Shown here: positions 12,643-22,929 of the stretch, piece after piece
Layout: every line of letters begins with the position of its first letter
Numbering within the stretch: the stretch's first letter is position 1
DNA from: Brachycybe producta
Lineage: Eukaryota > Arthropoda > Diplopoda > Playtdesmida > Andrognathidae
Direction of reading: 5' to 3'
DNA length: 64,000 bases
Assembly (NCBI GenBank): GCA_036925085.1
Contig: JAUPFP010000017.1
Location: 408,001 to 472,000, forward strand
Position numbers and translations under genes: made by a program
The notes under the pieces: generated by a model
The model's input: only the letters and a program-made list of their open reading frames with translations
What the model was told of the DNA's origin: nothing
The model's database searches: none

Positions 12643-12839
12643 TAACTGGAAGAACTATTAACAACTATGCGTATCTCCGAATCAGCCTTCAATAATAAAT
12701 TGAAAGTGGTTTAGAAACTAAACTAAGAAACCCGAATTACGGCATTACATTTTTAGAAATCAACTTTTTATTGTAATTTAAAAATTTTGATATTTTTATG
12801 TGTTAAAAAAAGTTTTAAACCTCGTTAACGTAAAATACC

Positions 12840-13235
12840 CTTAGGGCTGGTAGAGGCTATAGAACAGAACAACGAGCAGAAAGAACACTTGTTCGCGAAC
12901 AGTGTGGACGGGGGTATTCTAAACATTTCTCTGTAATGTTCGCTGTTCTATTCCGCCCTCCCGACCCACCAGTTGTCGGTTTTTTTCTTTCTTCCCATCA
13001 CATCAAATTATGTTCGTGTTCGTGGGCCAGGAGTTGTTTGAAACGTCTACGCGAACATTTTTCCGAACATCCAGTCATTGGCGGTTCTGATAGCAGCCGA
13101 AATTACCAACTTGGGAACACGTTGCGAATATGGTTCCTTTCAAGTTTGGACACTCCGGCCACAGCGAACAAACAACGAATATGTTCTTTGAATGTATTTG
13201 CAAACATGTTCTGTTTTAGTTTGGACCCACCCTTA
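12840..13235. mobile_element. TIR element of TTAGGG-TGG type
   Basis: The left end CTTAGGGCTGG is matched by the complement of the right end (CTTAAGGGTGGG), and AGAACAGAACA follows on both arms. The interior is rich in GAACA and CGAACA words. The 106-codon frame is produced by these repeats and has no domain. Confidence 0.5.
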
Positions 13236-13239
13236 AGTG

Positions 13240-14750
13240 ATTCATTGCCTTTCTAGCTTGAAAACACTTTTCAATTTCTTCTGAATGTTGTTTCTAAAAG
13301 ATAATTAGATTTCTCGCTTTTTTTTTCTGTGCATGTTTTGTAATAACCGTCAATATAACGTCTTAAAAGGATTTTTTTCTTTACTTCTTTCACATAAAAT
13401 TACCTTCATGTTTTTGTATTTAAATTGTAAATTTTTTTCACGCGTTTCTGGTTGACATTTTTATTGACTTCTCACCAACAACATCAGATAGGTTTTTTTT
13501 TCTGTATTATTTTTTTTCTTCTTCTTAATTTTGTTGTTGTTTTGAAATCAATTCCGTTAATTAAATAATTACATTGTTGATTACATGTGACAATGGCACC
13601 TTTAATTTTGAGATTTCTTTTATTTTTTGTTGTTGTTTTTTGACCTTGTTTGCCAACAACAACAACAACAACAACAACAACTAAAAAGAAAGAAAGAAGA
13701 TGAAGAAGAAAAAAAAGCACAATTTTCTGCTGCTTTGAAGAGTAGTAATTGGTGCCAACACAAAACAAACGCTGTCTCGTTTAATCTTGAGAGAATTATC
13801 GAATGAAGGCAAAACCCCTTGGCATGCCTCTCATGTTATTCACTCAACTCCATCTCAAGAAAAAAGGGCCCCCCTCCCTCTCCCACCAACATCCCCCTCC
13901 TCCTCCTCCTCTTATTTCTTTTATCCCCCTTCCGTTTAGACAGACTATTGGTGTATTCTCTCCCCCCCCCCCTGGTGATACAACTATTTTTATTTTTTTG
14001 TGTTTAGTTTTTTTTTTTATGTAATTTGGATCTTTGCACGAAATAGATCAATCATTTAGTGCAATTTTGTTTGAGTATGCGACAAGTATTCTCTTGTGTT
14101 TTTTATATATATTTTTGGTTGAGGGTGGTGGTGGGGAGGAGGTGGTCCTTGCTTGCTATATATGTTTTTTTTTTCGAGTATGCAATAAAATTCGAATCAC
14201 TTTGTTCTACTCGAATAAGTCAACTATATTAGATTGTTTTTGAAACAGTTTTTTTTTTTTTTTCGTTTTGTTTTCAAACACTCCTTATTTATTCCCGTTG
14301 TTTATTCCTTGTATAACATATATACACTATATAATATATAAATGAAATGGCAAGTTAAATCTTAGCATCTTATTTATTATTTGCATCAATAGTAAAAAGT
14401 AGCAAGCAAACACAGTTGGTGATTTCTTTCAATTCATTTTCATTGTGTCAGTTGGGGGTGTCCTCCTGTCTGATGTGGATTTCTTTACATTTGACAACGT
14501 CATTCTATTATTACTAATCCTCTCTCTCTTTTTTTTCTATTTTGTGTTCAGAATCTTCTCTTTTTAAAAAATAAGCTTTTTTTTTCTGAGCGTTATTTTT
14601 TCTTCTGTTTTGATCTTTGTAAATTCAATTTATATTTTTTTTGGGTGGAAGTTTTTTTTTAATATAGTGTTGATTTTGAGGTGTTGAAACATAAAAGTTG
14701 GAATTGATTACAAAATGAAAAAGTTCTAATTGTGTGCGCCATTACATTGG
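13240..14750. other. Simple-sequence-rich stretch
   Basis: It holds a CAA repeat at 13654-13681, poly-C near 13963 and many T runs. Frames here are low-complexity translations of poly-T, CCT and GGT repeats. I see no gene. Confidence 0.5.
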
Positions 14751-14758
14751 CCTACAAT

Positions 14759-15145
14759 CAGTGGCGTAGCTAGAGTTTGTGCCGCCCGGAGCGGTCCTTG
14801 AGTTTGCCCCTCCCCCTTTCCTTAATTAAAACACAACACGATACACATCAGTGGGATGGGGCCAAACGATATTATCGATATCCAGTGATTTAAATGATTT
14901 ATATAATTGTATATTAATTATGAAATTATTAAATAAACCAGGACCCAGACTTAAAAACATAATTCTTGATTGCAGAATACATTTCTGCGAGCGCAGCGAG
15001 CAAGAAATTTTTTTATAATTTCTTTTTGGGCCTTCTTAAAAGAATTTTATAAAGCTTCTTCTACTATCCCTACAGGAAAAAAATTTTCTTTTCGTTGGTG
15101 CCGCCCCCCAAAAAGTTCCACCCACCCCCTCTAACTACACTACTG
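14759..15145 (+). mobile_element. hAT-type MITE, family 1, with 8-bp TSD
   Basis: CCTACAAT flanks both ends (14751-14758 and 15146-15153). The left end is CAGTGGCGTAGCTAGAG and the complement of the right end is CAGTAGTGTAGTTAGAG. The interior contains TGCGAGCGCAGCGAGCAAG near 14995, also present in the opposite orientation in the copy at 9346. It is 387 bp and non-coding. Confidence 0.88.
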
Positions 15146-15196
15146 CCTACAATGAAGACAAGACTTGCCCATTTCGCACCTCGGCTGGAAGAGTGG

Positions 15197-15520
15197 CAGG
15201 GACGTACTGGCCCAAGTGGCAAGGTGGCAAATGCCATCTGCGCTGGTCCTTCCAGGCGCCGGTGCGTCAAACATTTACTTTTATACACTGTCGATTGGTG
15301 AATGTAATGTGTTTAGAGATACGTATTTCAAAAACTATAACACCTACATTTTTTGTAATTTAAGCTAATTGTTAACAGTACATTAAAATATACAATTCTA
15401 ACTATACTGCATTACTTGAAAATTAAAACAAGTTATAGAATAAACAAGCCAACAGGAGCCTAACAAAATATGTGAAGGCGTCGGGATGTTCTTGAAACTG
15501 CAAGGCATCCAAAAACCGCT
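15197..15520 (+). mobile_element. hAT-type element, family 2, truncated on the right
   Basis: It starts CAGGGACGTACTGGCCC and is co-linear, in the opposite orientation, with the right part of the element at 62537-63203 through AAACAAGCCAACAGGAGCC and up to CATCCAAAAACC. It then changes abruptly into family C sequence. No partner end or TSD is visible. Confidence 0.65.
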
Positions 15521-15700
15521 GATGATAATGACATGGTGAAAGCCAGAATGGCCCAGAAGGGTGGAGAGATACTGAGTATAGGCTTGGACACGGAAGAATG
15601 TTGCGGGTCTCAATCGTAACAGTGCGATTTTGCCTCGAAACATTGTATCGCAATGCTTTTAAAAGCACCTTTTGGTGAATGTTTCGTTAAAGTGATCTCT
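15521..15700. repeat. Family C inverted-repeat fragment
   Basis: GATAATGACATGGTGAAA, GAGTATAGG, TGGACACGGAA and GTTGCGGGTCT occur in the same order as at 36545-36640. The GCGGGTCT-AATCG word links it to the foldback at 40815-40995. Confidence 0.55.
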
Positions 15701-17005
15701 TGCTAGTCTGGATGAGAAATAGGAAACTCCTACAGCTCTAGCTTCTAACCAATATCCTTGGTTGAAAAAGCATAATTGTCATTGCTTTAATTATGAGCTA
15801 TAGGACGTTAGCATATTGAATAACTGTTATTGTTTATTGTGTCGTATGGTGGGCATGTATCATCAACATTTCCTTCTCACTTATTCAGAGTACAGTGTAT
15901 AGTTAACCAGTGCGTGATTGTGGTGTACGTGCGCGTTTAATTCCTGAACGTCTGATGGAGCTGATGACATAAGTTATTTATTTGCCTCAATCTGTCTTTT
16001 TTTTTTTTTGCTTGTGTTGACAGTGCAGGAAATCTAACTTTCAAGTTATGTGAAATGTTAGACAATTTGGTGTGAAAATTTTAGTTGTCATAGTAACGGT
16101 TGGGGTTTTTTTTATTACAGATTGGTTAAATGAATGAAGTTGGTCAGTGAAAAACAACAAAAAAAAAGCTCTAAAAGTCACTAAGCAGAAAAAAAAAAAG
16201 TTTTCCCCCCCCCCCACTATTTTGCTTCTGACCATGTGGTCACCTTAATAGTCTGTAGCCACATCAGTCAATCAAAGAAAAGAAATTCCCTTGAGTCAAG
16301 TTAACAGCATTGGATATAACCAATGTACACGCAACACACAAACAGATATACAGGAAATCCCATTCTGAGCATTTTTTTCGCTCTGAATCTGTATTAATAG
16401 AGAACGAAAAAAAAAAAAGACATCTCTGAATGAAAACAATTTTGTTGGTGTTTTTTTTTTGTCTTCTTCTTCAACTTCCGATTATTTAGTGCTCATTAAA
16501 GATTTCAGTAAAAGGTACATTTCCTGTCAGATTTACGCGTCTGTAACATGAACTTGACAACAAAACTTTGTTTTCAGACTAAAACAAATGTTGCTGGATT
16601 TAAACCTATACACACACCTGGATGCTTTGTTGCGATACATTGTTGCGGGGCAGCCGCATCTACTCTTGTTTGGAACCAGTTCTTATCAGTTCGACATATA
16701 CTGATGAACCGGTTCTATCAGTTCCAGACTCCAGTAATTGGTGAACCGGTTCTACCAGTTCCGAACCATGGACATATCTATGCATTGTCCACTTGTACTG
16801 GTACTGTTTTTTTTTATTATATAATGACCACTGTCAACTATTCTGCAGTATATATTTAGCCTGTAAGTCGCTATAGGACTCAACTGTAATAATTTATTAA
16901 TTTAATTACAGTTTACCCGATTTAGATTCATTTGCTAAAGGCTTATGGAGTTAAATTTTAAAATAAATTACAATGTTTATTAATTTTTAATTTTTAGTAA
17001 TTAAA
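15701..17005. other. Unannotated stretch
   Basis: It has T runs, a poly-C run near 16205 and two GAACCGGTTCTA-CAGTTCC units near 16709-16770, which probably mark a decayed TIR element. I see no gene. Confidence 0.4.
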
Positions 17006-17010
17006 GTAAT

Positions 17011-17670
17011 ACAGGGTTGTCACTCAACCTGGAAACCTGGAAAACTTGTGAATGTCAGGGAAAAGTCAAGAAATTTAGCACAAAAAAATATATGTAAAAC
17101 ATGGAACAGTTAGGGAATTTATTTTCTGAAATTTTTATTCCACGGATTAATAAATGGCTACAAATGGAAGAAATTTTAAATGCACTAAAAAGGGCTTATT
17201 CCTAGTACACCACTGATAATTTAAATGCATTTAAATAATAAACGTGTTCTACAGAGCCCTGTGAAGGGCAAACAAATTCATTTCAAATTCAATTTCTTCA
17301 GTTAATAATCTGAAAATATTGAGATTAATACTTAAATATAATATATAAACTATTGACAAAATATTGATTTAGTATTTCAATTTAAAATATTAATAATAAA
17401 GTCAATTTTTATTTGGTGTTCATGTCCTTAACTGGATTCCGTATAATTCACCTAAACACATTTGTTTTCAATTCATTTAACTCATGTGTGTACAAGGTAT
17501 TAGGGAGAGCTCAACAGGGTTCAAAATTCTCAAACTTGTATAAAAAAAATGCAAAAATTCAAGAATTTCTAAAATTAATAAAATGGGAAAAATTGGGTTT
17601 GCCACTAAATCTGAAAACATGGATTTTTTTTTCCATGTTTCCAGGATTTAGTCAGGAAAAGAGCAGAGAT
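17011..17670. mobile_element. Repeat with ACAGGGTTG start and CCTGGAAA words
   Basis: ACAGGGTTGTCACTCAACCT is followed by CTGGAAACCTGGAAAA, TGTCAGGGAA and AAATTTAGCA. The block at 54925-55425 shares these in order. Boundaries are approximate and no TSD was found. Confidence 0.4.
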
Positions 17671-17679
17671 ATGTAACAG

Positions 17680-20011
17680 GGGCGAGTGAGGCACCTGCCT
17701 CGGGCACATAGTTTGCTCGTGCAAAATAACTAAGTTTATAATACTGAGGGTTGGCCAGTGTTATTTCTTACCTCGGGGGTAAAAAAGTATGTGGGGTTGG
17801 TAGGTAGGTAGGTAGTACAGAACGAGATATTCGAACCCTGTGTAGGCATTAGGTACATATTGTATAATGTGGATCTCTCTATCTATCTGTACCATATATA
17901 ATTTTTGAAATGTGAAATGTTGACATTGACTGATGCGATTCATACTTTTGTGGTGGTGTAATTTTTTTTTGGGGGGGGGAGGGGATATCATCGATATCGA
18001 AATATAAAGAGAAAAGAAATACATGAAATGAATACTAATGTAAACATATTGAACTCGATATGCATTATGACATCCGTAGACACATTTCGCATCACTTTTA
18101 AACTTTCTGCAAATTTATATTCGGTTTGGTTTGTTCAATCCGATGGGTGTTAAAACAGAAAAAAAAAACTTTTGTTTGATTCAAACTTGTCTCAAAAGTG
18201 TGAGAAATTTATTGTGTCACTGACACAAGTGTGTGTCCATTGGGTCGCGTTTTCGGTTAATTACTCTCAGGGGGAGGCGGTTGGTTGGTCAGTCTGTTTG
18301 GCCAACGGGGTTCACAGAAAACGCATACTGCATTTTAAATAAAGTAGGCCTATATATGTTATCGCCAATATTAGAAAATCAGTCATTCTGCACAAGTACT
18401 AGGGAAATGTGCCGAATCACCTAAATTGATAGGAAATCAAGCAGAATTACTAGTAGTACTTTGATAGTCTGGAAATGTTGACTATTACTTGTCTTATTCT
18501 GCGTTTTGAAAATAATATTAAGGAAACAAAACTTTTAATTTTTTTTAAAGACTAGAAGAGGAATTTAATCATGTATAAGTGTATAGTCAGGTTGCATTTT
18601 AAATGAGCTTTTTATGGCAGTTTTTGGATGTAATTAGCCGTATTTTAGTTTTTAAACTTTGCCCATCTTAAAATGACAAAAAAAAAACTAACATCGATAA
18701 AGCATTTGAAATTGTTATAAGAAGTTTATTTTTAAAGACGTCAATACACAAAAACAAAATTACGATGATTTAATTATGAAGAGCTGATTTTGGGAGCTCT
18801 TGATTATTTTTTCACAAGCCAAAATTAAGAGAAATTATTAATTGTTTTGGAATCTAGAAGGGCAGCTTAATCAATTACAGTAAAAGAGTGTTTTCATGTT
18901 GATGTCTTTCAAAATAAACTTTTAGAGACGAAAATGAAAACATTTCGTCTGCTTAAACTCACATAAAACGCTTACACATATATCGACATAAAAATATATT
19001 TAAGTGGTTCACAGCTATCTTTCTAGTTTCTAAAAACACATTAAAGTTCATCATGAGGCGTTTACACTTTAGAATCACCTTAAGTGATCTTTGAAATACA
19101 ATTGAAACAAATAGAATTTTTTTTTTAGAATTTTTCTATTATTTAAATTGAGACTATTTGAAGATAGCAAAATAAAATTATTTTGAAATTATTCATTTAC
19201 ACCTTCTAGTTTCTAAAACACTTTAAATCGTACTCATCTACTGTATTTAGATATTTTTTTAATAGCAAGCGTATACACTGCCTAAAAGTATAGGCAATGT
19301 GTAAGAAATTAAGAATGCATACATCTTCAAGCGAAACCAATGGCGTTGACATTTTCTAAGCTGCAAATTGCAAAAAAAAAATAGGAAAATTGCAATTCCT
19401 ACAGCTTTTACTAGTCAATCTGTACTTGGCTTGCAAATCTTTAGAATGACTGATTATCTGTTTTGGCTGAAAGATATATAATATTATGCTTGAAACCAAT
19501 TTTTATATGAAACTTTTACAAGCATGTTTTTTATCTGTGCGTGTTTATATCTCATTGTGTGTGTGTATGTCTAAAACAGTATGAATTCAAACCCCCTGAA
19601 ATCTCTTTCTGCAAAAAGGGGACAAAATTTTGGTTGCAGATCTGCAAAGCATTTTCGTTATCTAATGTGGTATTTTTTGTGTGTGTGGCTGTTGAGATCT
19701 CTTAACGGAATCAGTCTGATTAATGAGTCTGAAAATTTGCATTTATATAAAAGCAAGACATTACTATTCAAATTTAACAAATGTTCTGACTTTTCAAGTT
19801 GCTTTTTTTTAATTTAATTGTATTTCTCGCCTATTCATCAAAAGGGAGGAAGGGGAGGGCACACAGGGTCCCACCCGCCTCCCGTCCTCCCAACTTCATT
19901 CTCATTTTCCTGAGACCTTTTGCCCAATTTATCATAAACTGTAAATGCTGAATCTCATTAGCAACTAACACAATTACTGTATATAACATTGGAGGTTAAT
20001 ATTTATTTTTG
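17680..20011. other. Non-coding sequence upstream of the Ig exon, probably intron
   Basis: It contains a GGTA repeat near 17799-17815, G runs near 17974, and diverged copies of the AAATAAACTTTTA and CTAGTTTCTAAAA repeats from about 18530 to 19270. I found no exon with the strand B cysteine of the Ig domain here, so that exon is missed or lies further away. Confidence 0.45.
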
Positions 20012-20038
20012 TTTGTTTGATTATTTTGTTTTATGCAG
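20012..20038 (+). promoter_or_regulatory. Splice acceptor of the Ig exon
   Basis: A T-rich tract runs into TTATGCAG, with the AG at 20037-20038. Reading frame, Ig motif start and the phase of the matching donor all agree with this AG. Confidence 0.8.
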
Positions 20039-20242
20039 GAAGTCCAGTTCCAGTTTTAACTTGGTGGAAAGGTCCTTCTTTATTAGTGGGCAACAATGAC
20101 ATTACTATAGAAGGAGTAATGAGAAGCGAATTAGTGATTCCAAATCTATCGCGTCAGGATTTACATTCCACTTATACATGTCAAGCTTCGAATAATAATA
20201 TCAGTGCTCCTGTTTCAAGGACTGTTCATCTGGACCTTATAT
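20039..20242 (+). CDS. Internal exon: C-to-G strands of an Ig domain, sidestep-like cell-adhesion protein
   Basis: Seen: a T-rich tract and TTATGCAG precede the exon, and GTGAGTAA follows it, so both splice sites match consensus. The exon is 204 nt, starts at codon position 2 and ends after codon position 1, so it is symmetric phase 1-1. Its 68 codons read G-S-P-V-P near the start, T-W-W at residues 8-10 (strand C tryptophan), SELVIPNLSRQDLHSTYTCQ at 30-49 with the strand F cysteine at 48, then ASNNNISAPVSRTVHLDL. The strand B cysteine is absent and should lie in the preceding exon, whose last base would complete a glycine codon. Known: a G-x-P-x-P-x-x-T-W-W start and a C-x-A-x-N-x-N-x-x-x-P end before a V-x-L-D strand are typical of arthropod sidestep-family Ig domains, transmembrane guidance and adhesion proteins that bind Beat proteins. 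Inferred: a sidestep paralogue. Other Ig-superfamily receptors are less likely. In-frame stops lie in the intron on the donor side. Confidence 0.85.
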
Positions 20243-20250
20243 GTGAGTAA
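20243..20250 (+). promoter_or_regulatory. Splice donor of the Ig exon
   Basis: GTGAGTAA directly follows the last exon base and matches the metazoan donor consensus. Reading through it gives a stop codon at the third codon, as expected for an intron. Confidence 0.8.
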
Positions 20251-20532
20251 AAACAACTTTTTTAGTTTACATTTTCGTGTTTTTCTTTAATTTGTATGGT
20301 TAATCTTGTGATATCTTGAGTTTTTTTTTTCTTTTTGTTTGAAAACCCTAGCATTTCTAACAACAATCTTAACCCTTTATCTCCCCTTGTCCAATTTCAT
20401 GGACATAATATAAATTAATGTGGTTAAAAATATTTGTCATCATAGGTGGTTGTGTTTCTCAACATATGGTGGTGTACTTGAAAAAGTTTAACAAGTGATG
20501 ATTGATTTTGCATTGACACTTGTGTCTATTGT
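20251..20532. other. Start of the downstream intron
   Basis: T-rich sequence directly after the donor. No second exon or repeat is recognised before the LINE fragment. Confidence 0.5.
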
Positions 20533-21130
20533 GTAATTTTGAATTTGAAAAATCACTCTCCAAGAAGCCAAGAAAGCCTTGTGGCAGAGGGACAAAATTC
20601 CAATTGCAGCATGTGAAACGCATTGTCAAAACCGAAAGATAGAAACCCTATAACAATTGCAATGTATTCTGGTGCATCTGAAATAATGCATTGTTAGAAA
20701 ATGAAGAGCTCCATAATACAAGTTTATTTTTTTGTATAAAATCTTCTGGAGTCTGGAAGACAGTTCCATTGTGTTTACCACCCTAGGAACAAATGACCAG
20801 TAAAATGAATCGGTCCGTGCAAAAAAAAAATCTCTTTAATTTTGTTCAGAGTGGTCGTCACCTTTACCCAAATAATGTATAAATGTCCTGTCCACTTTGA
20901 AATTGGTTTAGGACAAGTACCTTCTATAATGTGTTTAATAGTGTTAAGACTAAAATATTGTCCTCCTTGCAAGTTAATTGTCTCAAACATGCTCCGATAG
21001 CAGGTTTTCTCACACTTTCATTAGTCTCTTATTTGTTACGGAACAAACCTAACAGTTCTACGGTGAGCCATTTCAACAGATGGAACTAACTCTGCAGTGT
21101 GTGGACTCCACCGGGTACTACAATATTTTA
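20533..21130 (-). pseudogene. 5'-truncated non-LTR retrotransposon, reverse transcriptase C-terminus and 3' UTR
   Basis: Read on the minus strand, the upper part resembles the thumb region of CR1/L2/Jockey-type reverse transcriptases (PSIKYCS, then VEMAHRRTVRFV), followed further on by RTDSFYWSFVPRVV. Frameshifts and stops interrupt it. The 3' UTR contains CCCTCTGCCA and a GGCTTCTTGG-type block, and the element ends in a TTCAAATTC-like tail near 20533. The same UTR words occur at 35605-35640 and 59125-59160. Confidence 0.7.
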
Positions 21131-21950
21131 TAGATGGAGGAATACCAGTACCCTTTTTTTTCCTATCACTCAAAAAAGAATACACCCGTTATAGACCGTG
21201 TATATCAGTGTCATCACCGAAAACCATACTGACTTAATTTTTGAATTTTAACGTGGAATGGAGTCTTATGTTGAGAAATACTCGCTTGGATTTTTTTCAT
21301 AGAAAATCCACCCTGTACTATTAAATAAGAAGAGGAGGGGGGAGGGATTTCGAGACTATCTGATCCCTGAATGAGCGCTAAGGGATGCGCATTGCGTTAA
21401 TACTTGGAAATTTTCGAATTTGAAAATCGATTGCTTTTAAATGGGTTGCGCACCTGTGTTGCTGAAAGTTAGAAAATGAGGAAAGTTGTTCGGTTTTTCT
21501 TTGATTTGCAGTAAACAAATTGCTATTTACAAACTAGATGGTTTTTTTTAAATTGGTACTATTGCTTTTAGAAATATCTATATATCACAATTTTATCAAA
21601 ACATAATTTACGAACATAACGTGTTCTCTGATTCTTTCAAAATGTGTTTATTTTTTTTATGATTTTTTTTAATGATTTGCGCATCGTAAAAATATTCGTA
21701 AGTGTTTGGGATTATATGTTCGTTAAATGAATTTGGAGTCGCAATTTGTTACTCTCAGCAATGTTCGTAAATATGAATAGTTCGTTTTTTGATTGTTCGT
21801 AAGTTGTGTTCATCACCTGTACTTAAAATAATATAGCATGAGTTTTTTTTAAAAATCATTTAATGAATACAACACGTTTCATAACGTGCACCTTTTATAC
21901 AAAGTTGCGTTGTGTTAACTGTTAACATTATAATTATTATATATATAATA
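21131..21950. other. Unannotated intron or flank sequence
   Basis: A+T-rich sequence ending in a TA-rich tract that abuts the Helitron-like element. No gene seen. Confidence 0.4.
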
Positions 21951-22433
21951 TCCCAGGTCTGTGTGTGTGTGTGTTTAACGCTGTACAAACCTTGAAGCAC
22001 ATCGGAATTTATTTAAATTTGAATAAATGAACAGCTTTTTTTTTTCTCAAGGTCAACTATATGTTGCACACTCCCCATCCAAGAACCCCATGATATTAAA
22101 TTGGAGAGGGGAAAAGGTCAGAAAGTGTAGAAGGGGGAGAGAGAGAGAGAAACGTGGAGGGGGAAAAAGTGGGAGGGGGTGACTGAAATTGAAATGAAAG
22201 GAGTAAAAAAGGAAAAAAACGACGCGCATGTGCACACCAGACAAAATGAAAATCTCATTTTCTCTTTCAAATATAAAAAGGGGAGGGGATAATAGTAGCA
22301 AAACGTCATCAATTTCTAATTGGTTTGTTACTTGGTCTGACATCATAAAAGGTCGGAGGAAAAGAAATTCTAATTCTGGGCACAATTGCCTGTGAATTTT
22401 GCTCCCGTCATTTATGACGGATTACCCCACTAG
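21951..22433 (+). mobile_element. Helitron-like non-autonomous element, copy 1
   Basis: The 5' end is A followed by TCCCAGGTCTG and a GT microsatellite. The 3' end has the hairpin CCGTCATTTATGACGG (22405-22420), nine bases, then CTAG (22430-22433) followed by T. A 5' TC after A, and a hairpin about 10 nt before CTRR next to T, are the Helitron hallmarks. Compared with copies at 33605 and 36914, the left arm of the internal palindrome is missing. The 110-codon minus-strand frame is a purine-rich repeat translation. Confidence 0.7.
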
Positions 22434-22866
22434 TATAATAATAATAATAATTGGAGTTTATTCAAAATGGCCACAAAAGGTTACATAAACAACTTACAAT
22501 GAAATCAATGGTCATCATTGCGACTCATCAATAACACATTAGACATTACAACAAAAAATATAGAACAAATTTATATTAAAATTTAAGTTAAAATAAAAAT
22601 AGAAAGAAATAAAACAAAGGAAAAATAAAAATAGTTCAGTAGACACGTGAACCACATCTACTGGACCAGATATGCCAGATCAATGTCTTCAAGATAAACA
22701 TACTAAATTTCTTTTAAAGAATCAGCATTAACAACATTACCAGGTAAATTATTATCAGTGTTAAGCCTTGTTGAGACTGGGTGATAATCGACGGAAACAC
22801 TGTCGTCAGTGATGTGTTTCTTGTCCATTCTTAGACTTCTTTGTGGATGCAAAGCAACATCGCCCC
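22434..22866 (-). pseudogene. Non-LTR retrotransposon 3' end
   Basis: On the minus strand NLPGNVVNADSLKE resembles the W-N-x-L-P-x-x-V-V-x-A-x-S-L end of LINE reverse transcriptases. The 3' UTR runs to AATAAACTCC and an ATT repeat tail that touches the CTAG of the Helitron-like element. The 5' limit is uncertain, near the hairpin at 22869. Confidence 0.55.
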
Positions 22867-22868
22867 GA

Positions 22869-22914
22869 GTGTCCGGACGGCGTGACACTAAAGAGTGTAA
22901 CGCCGTCCGGACAC
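22869..22914. repeat. Strong hairpin, 20-bp arms with 6-nt loop
   Basis: GTGTCCGGACGGCGTGACAC (22869-22888) pairs with GTGTAACGCCGTCCGGACAC (22895-22914) with one mismatch. ACACTAAAGAGTGT occurs twice here. This GC content is exceptional locally. Confidence 0.8.
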
Positions 22915-22929
22915 TAAAGAGTGTTGCTT

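Noticed and set aside
17820-17860. Minus-strand GGGTTCGAATATC resembling a tRNA B box
   Set aside because: No A box, acceptor stem or cloverleaf could be built around it; at most a decayed tRNA-type SINE.
22053-22385. Recurring F-E-R-E-N-x-x-F-x-x-x-S-G-V minus-strand frames, also at 33633-33959 and 36951-37278
   Set aside because: They recur only because they lie in copies of the Helitron-like element; frames shift between copies and contain purine-tract translations.
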